DNA of 64,000 bases from positions 49,950 to 113,949 of the forward strand of contig DASZIO010000037.1 of NCBI GenBank assembly GCA_035949055.1. Reading direction: 5' to 3'. A model generated the notes under the pieces. It made no database searches, was not told where the DNA came from, and worked only from the letters and a program-made list of their open reading frames with translations. Of this stretch, positions 57,807-64,000 are shown piece by piece. Source of the stretch: Bog-756 sp035949055 (GTDB lineage: Bacteria > Actinomycetota > Acidimicrobiia > Acidimicrobiales > RAAP-2). Every line of letters begins with the position of its first letter. Within the stretch, counting starts at the first letter, position 1. Made by a program: the position numbers and the translations under genes.

Positions 57807-60638
57807 CTACGGCTTGAGAAGAATGGCGCCGCTTGACTCGGACGGAAGCACCTGTACGAGCTTGGTGCGCGAACTGATGCCGAGCTTACCGAAGACCTTG
57901 TGCATGTGGTACTCGACGGTGTGCTTGCTGATAAAGAGGCGTGCGCCGATCTCGCTGTTGGAGAGCCCGTCGCGGGCAAGCCGCGCGATCTCGGCCTCTT
58001 GCGGTGTCAAGTCGATCGCGGTCTCGACGGTACGTTTGTGCAAACGCTCGCCAGTGGCCAACAGTTCGACGCGAGCTCGCTCGGCAAACGCCTCCATTCC
58101 GAAGTCCGTGAACATCTCGTAAGCGGTTCGAAGCTCCCTGCGAGCATCCACGCGACGGCGCCGGCGTCGAAGCCACTCGCCGTAGACCAAGCGAGCCCGA
58201 GCCAAGTCCGTGGCGACACGGGTATTTGCGAGTCGTTCGACTGCTTCGCTGTAGAGGTCATCGGCATCGTCATCGTCTGCTAGTAGCGCGCGCGAGCGAG
58301 CGGCGACTCCTAGCGCCCACTCCGTCCCGCTCGCCTTGCTGCGCTCAGTCAGCCGCATTTCGGCCTTTGTGGCCAGTGAGCGGTTTCCGACTCGTACGGC
58401 CGCCTCGATCAGCTCGGGCATTGTCCAGTTCACAGGAACCAGCTCCGCCTGGTCGACAACGCGAAGCGCCGCGGCCAGCGCATCCTTGTAGCGTCCAAGT
58501 CCGTTGTAGAGCACGGACTCCGCCCAATCCATGAACGACAGGCCGGCCCCTTCGCCCCGTCCGACAACCTCGGTGCGAGCTCTATCGATTACGCGTCTCG
58601 CCTCGGCCTCTCGTCCGCGCATTGACACCATTCCAACCTGGTGGTATGGAGCCAAGGGACTTCCTGTCAGTTCCGTAGCCCTTTGTAGTGCCTCTTGGAG
58701 CGACGAGGCCGATTCGAACTGACCCGCGAGGACATGCATCTGGCCGCAGTGACCCAGTGCAACCACGAGCTCACCGAGTGTTCCAGTCTCGCGAACCAAT
58801 TCGAGGTGCAGTTCGGCTAACCGCTCCCATGCTTCGTCGTCCCAGAGGAAGAGTGCCGCCACGGTCGCCGCCCACAGTCCGCGCAGTTGCGCAGTCTGAG
58901 ACTCCTGCACGATTAAGCTCTGGCCTTGGCGCAGAATCGGTACCGCCGATGCATACGACTCGCTGAGAGCTGTAGCGAAGCCGTCGAGCAACAGATCCAG
59001 ACTCCGTGGTTTCGGCGCATGTGGTGCCGCCTTCGCCGCTTCCGCCACATCGTGCGAACTCGCGCCTGGTCCGGCCAGCGGCCCCGCGAAGATAGCGGCC
59101 GTCAGTGCATCGAGGTACGTTTCGCGTGACAGCTCGGGATCCAGATGCTCGAGCTGCTTCGCGGCATTGAGCAGCAGTGCTGCGGCGTCAGTGCTTCGTG
59201 TCGTGTTGAACGAAATCCGTCCACGAAGCAACCCGGCCCTCGCCTGCTCTAGTTCGCTCAGTACCCCTGACTCCGCAGTCCCCACTAGGCGAAGAGCGTC
59301 GCCGAGTGCGCCAGCCTGCACCTTTGCGTCGGCTGCCGCGAGCGCGCGCCCCGACCGGCGCTCTTCCGCTGGCGTCAGCTCCGTGGCTCGCTCCAGGAAT
59401 GCAGCCGCTGCCGCAACTCCTCCTCGGGCCTGCGCCCTTTGTGCTGACCGTTCGAGTTCCGCGGCCACCTCCTCGTCCGGCATCCACGCCGCCTCGGCGA
59501 GGTGCCACGCACGCCGATCTGGGTGGAGCTGTGGATCAGTCGCTTCGGCCAGGGCGCGATGGACCACGCGCCGCTCGCTCGGCTCAGCTGACCCGTAGAC
59601 GGTTGAGCGCACAAGGGGGTGACGGAACACCACAGTACCGTCCAGGCTCAGCAGACCCTCCGACTCGGCAGAGCGCGCGGCCTCCGGTGTGATGCCAAGC
59701 TGCTGCGCGGCGCGCCAGAGAAGGGCTGGATCCCCTAATGGCTCTGCTGCCGCCAGCAGCAACAAGGTCTGCGTATCCTGTGGCAGAAGGTCCAGTCGCT
59801 GCCGATAACTCTCCTCGATCTTGTTTTCGAGTGATAGGGCGCGCGGTAACCCGAATCCTCCTGCGAGCTCCGACGACGAGAGCCCTCGCGGCAGCTCAAG
59901 CAGAGCAAGCGGGTTCCCCTTCGTCTCAACCACTAACTGTGCGGCAACTCGTTCGTCCAGAGGTCCCGGTACCACGGCCGCCAGGAACTCGCATGCGTCG
60001 TTGTACGGGAGCCCCTCGACCGATAGCTCCGGCAGTCCGGCCAGCAACTCCCAGCGCCCCCGCGTCCCGAAGAGCATCACCAGTGATTCAGCCAGCAGTC
60101 TCCGTGCGACGAACACGAGGGTCTCTGCCGAGGATCTATCGAGCCACTGTGCGTCGTCGACAACACAAAGGATCGGACCCTCGTCCGCCGCTTCAGACAG
60201 GAGCCCCAGGACGGCGAGACCAACGAAGAAGCGGTCCGGCACTGCTCCTGAGCTGAGCCCAAACGTCGTTTGCAGGGCGTCGCTCTGGGGACCCGGGAGC
60301 CGGTCGAGCAAGTCGAGAAGAGGTGCACAGAACTGATGCAGGGCGGCAAATGCGAGCTCCATCTCCGACTGCACTCCCGACGCACGCAGCACGGTCATGT
60401 CCGAGGCAGACTCGATTGCCCATTCGAGCAAGGCAGACTTTCCGATCCCGGCCTCTCCGGACAATACGAGTGTCCCGCTCTGACCCGCCCGCGCGCCCTC
60501 TAGCAGTCGATCGAGCGCCCTGCACTCGTTCCGCCTACCCCGCAATACCACAGCCGACGGAGCGCCATACGTGCTGGCCACGACCGCATCATGCCAGAGA
60601 TCCCAGGGTGATCGCCCCACCTGGCACGACTCAACCAA
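57807..60638 (-). CDS. Large LuxR-type (LAL) regulator with AAA domain
   Basis: The 943-residue regulator has an N-terminal ATPase with Walker A GEAGIGKS (61-68) and Walker B ILCVVDDAQWLD, a long TPR-like helical middle, and a C-terminal LuxR HTH (LTPQEAEIARLARDGLSNSEIGARLFISKHTVEYHMHK). LAL proteins are ATP-dependent activators, often of metabolite or transport clusters. The TTG at 60638 overlaps the MerR stop by 8 bases; a GTG at 60581 is an alternative. Its targets are unknown, but the DHA2 MFS and the reductase/epimerase nearby are candidates. Confidence 0.9.
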   Translation of the reverse strand: MVESCQVGRSPWDLWHDAVVASTYGAPSAVVLRGRRNECRALDRLLEGARAGQSGTLVLSGEAGIGKSALLEWAIESASDMTVLRASGVQSEMELAFAALHQFCAPLLDLLDRLPGPQSDALQTTFGLSSGAVPDRFFVGLAVLGLLSEAADEGPILCVVDDAQWLDRSSAETLVFVARRLLAESLVMLFGTRGRWELLAGLPELSVEGLPYNDACEFLAAVVPGPLDERVAAQLVVETKGNPLALLELPRGLSSSELAGGFGLPRALSLENKIEESYRQRLDLLPQDTQTLLLLAAAEPLGDPALLWRAAQQLGITPEAARSAESEGLLSLDGTVVFRHPLVRSTVYGSAEPSERRVVHRALAEATDPQLHPDRRAWHLAEAAWMPDEEVAAELERSAQRAQARGGVAAAAAFLERATELTPAEERRSGRALAAADAKVQAGALGDALRLVGTAESGVLSELEQARAGLLRGRISFNTTRSTDAAALLLNAAKQLEHLDPELSRETYLDALTAAIFAGPLAGPGASSHDVAEAAKAAPHAPKPRSLDLLLDGFATALSESYASAVPILRQGQSLIVQESQTAQLRGLWAATVAALFLWDDEAWERLAELHLELVRETGTLGELVVALGHCGQMHVLAGQFESASSLQEALQRATELTGSPLAPYHQVGMVSMRGREAEARRVIDRARTEVVGRGEGAGLSFMDWAESVLYNGLGRYKDALAAALRVVDQAELVPVNWTMPELIEAAVRVGNRSLATKAEMRLTERSKASGTEWALGVAARSRALLADDDDADDLYSEAVERLANTRVATDLARARLVYGEWLRRRRRRVDARRELRTAYEMFTDFGMEAFAERARVELLATGERLHKRTVETAIDLTPQEAEIARLARDGLSNSEIGARLFISKHTVEYHMHKVFGKLGISSRTKLVQVLPSESSGAILLKP

Positions 60639-61458
60639 CGCCTATGGCGGTGTCGAAGATCGGCCAGCAGATCTCGGTCCTCCACGTCGACTCGTCGTCG
60701 GCCTCGGGGGGTCCGATCAAGTAGTACTCGCGGATCAGACCGTCCACCGCGAGGGTGTGTTCGCTCACGTACGTCGCCAGCGCCCCGTAGGAGCGGTCCA
60801 GGTCGTCGTGGGAGCCGTTGTGGACGATGACGGCCAGCTCTGCCCCCGGCACCCAGATCGGTCCGACCCGCCCTACCGGCCGGACCTCGCCCGTCACGGG
60901 GAGGAAGAGCGTGGCGTCACCGCGCTCCTCAGTGAACAGCTCGTGAGCGTAGATCCCGCCGGGCGGCCCCGAGGCGACGATGTCCTGCGCCGAGAGGGTC
61001 CCCTGAATCTCACCCATTGCCCCCTGATACCAGGCCGGCAGATCCCCGAGCTCCACCGTGGACCTGATGGCGGCGGTCTGGGTTGCGGGTATCCGACGGT
61101 GCTCGATCACGGCGGACCGGGAGGGGTGTTCGAGCAGCTCGCGCAGGGAGGCCACGGCGCGCTGGGTCTCAGCGAGGGTCTCCTCCAGGCGGGTGAGGTG
61201 GGCGGCGATGAGCTGGGACCGAGTTGTCTGATCGGGTGCCCGGAGCACGGAGCCGATGTCGTCTAGCGGCATGTCGAGATCCCGGAACCGTCGGATCACC
61301 TGCGCGACCGGGATCTGGGCGCTCGTGTAGCGGCGGTAGCCGGTGACCGGGTCGACGTCTGCCGGTTCGAGCAAGCCGACCCGGTGGTAGTGGCGCAGGG
61401 TCTTCACGCTGAGGAAGGTGACACGCGAGAAGTCGCCGATCGTCAACGAGCCAGCCAT
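60631..61458 (-). CDS. MerR family regulator with GyrI-like effector domain
   Basis: The 275-residue protein has an N-terminal MerR HTH (LTIGDFSRVTFLSVKTLRHYHRVGLLEPADVDPVTGYRRY), a coiled-coil (about 80-115) and a C-terminal GyrI/BmrR-like drug-binding region with DLPAWYQGAMGEI. The ATG at 61458 lies a few bases after a -10-like GAGACT, so it may be leaderless. Its own promoter and that of the divergent SnoaL gene carry the same operator-type sequence, which argues for autoregulation and control of the divergent pair. Confidence 0.9.
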   Translation of the reverse strand: MAGSLTIGDFSRVTFLSVKTLRHYHRVGLLEPADVDPVTGYRRYTSAQIPVAQVIRRFRDLDMPLDDIGSVLRAPDQTTRSQLIAAHLTRLEETLAETQRAVASLRELLEHPSRSAVIEHRRIPATQTAAIRSTVELGDLPAWYQGAMGEIQGTLSAQDIVASGPPGGIYAHELFTEERGDATLFLPVTGEVRPVGRVGPIWVPGAELAVIVHNGSHDDLDRSYGALATYVSEHTLAVDGLIREYYLIGPPEADDESTWRTEICWPIFDTAIGVG

Positions 61459-61472
61459 GTGGCCAGTCTCGA

Positions 61473-61495
61473 CCCTCCCCTAGGGGGAGAGTCAA
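61473..61495 (-). promoter_or_regulatory. MerR-type operator in the merR promoter
   Basis: On the minus strand TTGACTCTCCCCCTAGGGGA continues to GGG. TTGACT is a -35 and the palindrome fills the spacer, as in MerR-controlled promoters. A GAGACT follows about 19 bases later. Confidence 0.65.
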
Positions 61496-61510
61496 TCCGG
61501 CACGTACCCC

Positions 61511-61528
61511 TTGACTCTCCCCTGGAGG
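61511..61528 (+). promoter_or_regulatory. MerR-type operator in the promoter of the SnoaL gene
   Basis: TTGACTCTCCCCTGGAGG on the plus strand matches the core of the operator at 61473-61495. The -10 would be CAGCAT near 61536, giving a long 19-base spacer typical of MerR-activated promoters. Confidence 0.6.
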
Positions 61529-61584
61529 CATCGTCCAGCATGGGCTCGCGGCCATAGGGGCCGATCAGAACAAGGGAGGAAGCC

Positions 61585-61950
61585 ATGCCTGTTGCCACCG
61601 AACTCCGAGGTGTAGTGGCCGAGTTCGTCGCGGCCGTCAACGCCTTCGACCTCGATCGGATCGTCGCCACGTTCACCCCCGACGCCTACGTCAATGACGT
61701 CAGCCGGGAAATGTGGGGCACCAATGCGATCCGTGCCTTCCTCGCCAAGGAGATGGTCGGGGACCACGTCACGATGGAGGTCCGCGAGGTCCTCGACCAC
61801 TACGGCGACATCATCGTCCGTGCACGCATCGACGGGACCTACGACAAGGCCAACCTGCCCGACGATCTGGTCCTGACCAGCTACTTCGGGATCTGTGACG
61901 ACAAGATCACGAGCCTCACGATTATCGCCAATCAGCCGAGTCCGTACTGA
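61585..61950 (+). CDS. SnoaL/NTF2-like protein
   Basis: The 121-residue cone-fold protein has LRGVVAEFVAAVNAFDLDRIVATFTPDAYVND at the start and MEVREVLDHYGDIIVRARIDG in the middle, as in NTF2-like polyketide-cyclase/ketosteroid-isomerase-type proteins. GGGAGG precedes the ATG at 61585. Such proteins are small enzymes or binding proteins. Its promoter carries a MerR-type operator, so a xenobiotic or metabolite response is likely. Confidence 0.8.
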   Translation: MPVATELRGVVAEFVAAVNAFDLDRIVATFTPDAYVNDVSREMWGTNAIRAFLAKEMVGDHVTMEVREVLDHYGDIIVRARIDGTYDKANLPDDLVLTSYFGICDDKITSLTIIANQPSPY

Positions 61951-62037
61951 CCGCGATCTTGCCTGCCGTGGGCCCGCTTTCGGCTCGGATTCCACTTCAC
62001 CAAGTTCCCTGCAGGAAACGGAAAGGAATTCGCCAGA

Positions 62038-62367
62038 ATGAGCACCCTGGTCACCACCGAGTTCTTTGCCCAGCCAGGCCGAGGGAACGATGTCGCCAAC
62101 CTTCTGATCGAGATTCTGGGCGAGAGCCTGCAGCACGATGGCTGTGAGATCATCCGGATCGTCCGCGATCAGGACGATCCCGATCATGTCGCCGGCGTCA
62201 CGCAGTGGACTGAGCGCCACAACTACGACGACTACCTGGCGTGGCGGACGGAGCACGGCTTCACGGCCACCTTCGAGGCCATGCTGACCGGACCGTTCGT
62301 CATCCATTACTACGACATCGCGTACTTCGGCGAAAGCATCGTTTCAACCCGGCTCCGCCACAAATGA
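62038..62367 (+). CDS. ABM-like small protein (antibiotic biosynthesis monooxygenase fold)
   Basis: The 109-residue protein resembles small ferredoxin-like dimeric ABM proteins (VTTEFFAQPGRGNDVANLLIEIL, VAGVTQWTERHNYDDYLAWR). GGAAAGGAATTC lies upstream. It follows the SnoaL gene on the same strand by 87 bases and is probably under the same MerR operator. Its reaction is not known. Confidence 0.7.
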   Translation: MSTLVTTEFFAQPGRGNDVANLLIEILGESLQHDGCEIIRIVRDQDDPDHVAGVTQWTERHNYDDYLAWRTEHGFTATFEAMLTGPFVIHYYDIAYFGESIVSTRLRHK

Positions 62368-62424
62368 GGCCGGCTGACGTCTGGTCAGGTTGTAAGTCAT
62401 GGACGCCTTGCGACTGTCGCTGGA

Positions 62425-63012
62425 CTACATCGTGAACGTGCAAGCCCGACCCCGACGACATTCTTGCTCTTCACGGTTTACGTCATTCGTGGGTACATCT
62501 GAAAAGCCCGCGACAGTTTGCAGGGGGCACCATCGGGTCGCCTCACCCGTGCTTTCTTGGCTGACGGTTTGAGTAAGACCCTTTGGTGGGCGCCCGCAGT
62601 GGATTCCCTCAGCACGCTTGGCTGCATAGCGTCCGCCGTGCGCTGACCGATTAGCTCTCGCTCCGCTCGGCGACCGAGGCATGACGTTGGCCACGAATTT
62701 TCCGTTCGGCGTGGTGGTGTCGACCCCAATCTCGAGCAGAACAAGGGCCCAGTCCTTCCTGTCGGACTCGGCCATCAGGTTGGCGAAGTCCGTTACAGAC
62801 CAACTGACCCAGTCGAGCTTTGCTGCCACGACCCCGTCGGCTCGACCCGCAGGTCCTCCAGTGCTCCTCGAAGGCGGCCCTGGTAGCCAAGCCCTTCCCA
62901 GTTCCGGTGTCGCTCGCAATCCTCACCAGATCCCGCTCGCGGCGATCGCATTCAGCCCTAATGGCTGACTCCTGGGCGGCCAGTCCATCTGTCTGAGCCT
63001 CCACTCGGGTCG
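62425..63012 (-). pseudogene. Frameshifted serine recombinase remnant
   Basis: Reading the minus strand across three frames gives TRVEAQTDGLAAQESAIR, then ALEDLR in the next frame, then GRADGVVAAKLDWVSWSV, TDFANLMAESDRKDWALVLL and TTPNGKFVANVM, then ELIGQRTADAMQ and AKRAEGIHCGRPPK. These are consecutive parts of the resolvase catalytic domain of serine recombinases. At least four small deletions shift the frame. The usual TRVSTEAQ is TRVEAQ here, so the Ser-Thr pair with the catalytic Ser is missing. The C-terminal recombinase domain is absent. It is a decayed mobile-element gene. Confidence 0.75.
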
Positions 63013-63037
63013 GCCCGCGCGGCCAGGGGCCAGAGGC

Positions 63038-64000
63038 TCAGAGGATCGTCGGCGGCAGTATGGGCGGCGGCGGTGCCGCGCCGATGGTGAGGGTGAGGGG
63101 GGCGCTCGCGGTCTGCGCCGGGGATCCCGAGTCGGTGCCGGTGACCGTCACGGCGGCCGAGCCAGCCGTGGTCGGAGTGCCGCTGATGAGGCCGCCGGTC
63201 GTGGCCGTCAGGCCGGGAGGGAGCGGGCTGATCGTCCACGAGACCGGAGGCGTGCCGCCAGTCGACTGGAGCTGGAAGCTGTAGGGCGTGCCGACCTGAC
63301 CGGCCGGGAGCGACGACGTCGAGACGGTCAGGGTCGCCGGAGGAGGCGGCGGTGCCGCGGCGATGCTGAGGGTGAGGGGGGCGCTCGCGGTCTGCGCCGG
63401 GGATCCCGAGTCGGTGCCGGTGACCGTCACGGCGGCCGAGCCAGCCGTGGTCGGGGTGCCGTTGATGAGGCCGCCGGTCGTCGCCGTCAGGCCGGGAGGG
63501 AGCGGGCTGATCGTCCACGAGACCGGAGGCGTGCCGCCAGTCGACTGGAGCTGGAAGCTGTAGGGCATGCCGACCTGTCCGGCCGGGAGCGACGACGTCG
63601 AGACGGTCAGGGTCGCCGGAGGAGGCGGCGGCGGGGGCGGTGGCGGGGGCGGTGGCGGTGGCGGCGGGATGATCACCGGCGGTGCCGGGGGTGGCAGCGG
63701 AGTCGGCTTCCCGGTGGTCGGCGCCGGGAGGGTGGGCAGTTGGGCCACCGTCGGCAGCCCGGGGAGCAGCGACGACACCTTGGTGAAAGTAGTGAGGGGT
63801 GGCAGTGCCGTTAGGGCGGCGGCGGCGGGAGTGAAGGACGACTGGCAGCTGACCTTGGACCGCGCCAGGGTGGCGGTGACCTTGACGGGCACCGTGACCC
63901 CCGGCAGGGCATGGTCGATGGGCAGGCTGACGCTGGCCTTGCCGGTGGCGTCGCCCAACGCGGTGTGCACGCTGTGGGTGCGGGCGTAGTCGGCCTCCAC
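63038..64000 (-). CDS. Surface protein with polyproline and two near-identical Ig-like (He_PIG) domains; N-terminus cut off
   Basis: The last 320 residues of a larger protein are visible; the frame is open at the right edge. A first region (about 1-60: ASVSLPIDHALPGVTVPVKVT) is followed by a polyproline run of about 17 Pro and two 93-residue units (TLTVSTSSLPAGQVGTPYSF, SWTISPLPPGLTATTGG, TPTTAGSAAVTVTGTDSGS), the He_PIG/Ig-like type seen in adhesins. The units are almost identical. No sortase motif or C-terminal anchor is present. It lies beside the recombinase remnant. Confidence 0.75.
   Translation of the reverse strand: MEADYARTHSVHTALGDATGKASVSLPIDHALPGVTVPVKVTATLARSKVSCQSSFTPAAAALTALPPLTTFTKVSSLLPGLPTVAQLPTLPAPTTGKPTPLPPPAPPVIIPPPPPPPPPPPPPPPPPATLTVSTSSLPAGQVGMPYSFQLQSTGGTPPVSWTISPLPPGLTATTGGLINGTPTTAGSAAVTVTGTDSGSPAQTASAPLTLSIAAAPPPPPATLTVSTSSLPAGQVGTPYSFQLQSTGGTPPVSWTISPLPPGLTATTGGLISGTPTTAGSAAVTVTGTDSGSPAQTASAPLTLTIGAAPPPPILPPTIL
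63066..63623. repeat. Two near-identical 279-bp tandem coding repeats
   Basis: 63066-63344 and 63345-63623 differ at only a few bases, for instance GTGCCGCTG versus GTGCCGTTG and CGCGCC versus CGCGGC. Beyond 63623 the DNA turns into a GGC/GGT run that codes the polyproline stretch. The near-identity suggests recent duplication or gene conversion. Confidence 0.85.

Overview
The window is high-GC DNA with dense genes and short spacers. Several genes have a TAnnnT -10 element only 5-8 bases before the start codon, the actinobacterial leaderless pattern. Gene content also points to Actinobacteria: a class E sortase, an F420-type LLM flavoprotein, a PimB-like mannosyltransferase next to an SRPBCC protein, a TIGR00027 methyltransferase, AldR/ald-like genes and a B12-dependent ribonucleotide reductase. 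My best guess is an Acidimicrobiia-like genome. That is inference from content and style, not from a marker gene.

Layout. 1-5.0 kb: cell-surface genes (a cut-off hexapeptide acyltransferase, a DUF4012 protein, a sortase facing a small LPFTG protein, two small membrane proteins). 5.0-14.5 kb: nrdJ with a promoter and NrdR-like boxes, glycerol kinase, an ACT protein, a PlsC acyltransferase, an acetoacetate-decarboxylase-like protein, an SMP-30 protein and an aminotransferase. 14.6-18.6 kb: LLM oxidoreductase, SRPBCC protein, pimB-like, queG and a CxxC small protein, all on the minus strand. 18.7-27.5 kb: fatty-acid and amino-acid catabolism (hydroxyacid dehydrogenase, acyl-CoA synthetase, epoxide-hydrolase-like, mmsA, ald, an Lrp regulator and a class III aminotransferase), with three gene remnants among them: an SCO fragment, an aldehyde-dehydrogenase N-terminus and an FAD-oxidoreductase N-terminus. 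27.6-38.7 kb: a repeat-bearing surface protein, panD, a GlxA/DJ-1 pair, a DapB-like protein, a GGDEF-EAL c-di-GMP protein, a hydrolase, a methyltransferase and an MFS transporter.

38.7-49.6 kb is rich in signalling and envelope genes: an adenylate cyclase, a lipoprotein/membrane/lipoprotein trio, pirin, an SDR, a CpdA-like phosphodiesterase and a hydrolase-cyclase fusion. From about 45 to 60.6 kb the DNA looks less GC-rich, gaps are longer and products are more generic (SGNH hydrolase, Ig-like protein, aldo/keto reductase, epimerase, DHA2 MFS, YbhN-type membrane protein, a large LuxR regulator), consistent with acquired DNA. The stretch ends in a MerR switch with two operators controlling small NTF2-like and ABM-like proteins, then a frameshifted serine-recombinase remnant, then a surface protein with near-identical Ig-like repeats that runs off the right edge.

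No rRNA, tRNA, CRISPR array or intact insertion sequence was seen. I found no single clear undescribed system. The most interesting leads are the eroded putrescine/GABA-type locus, the sortase with its tiny convergent LPFTG substrate, the cyclic-nucleotide gene group, the twin MerR operators, and the leaderless-promoter set.
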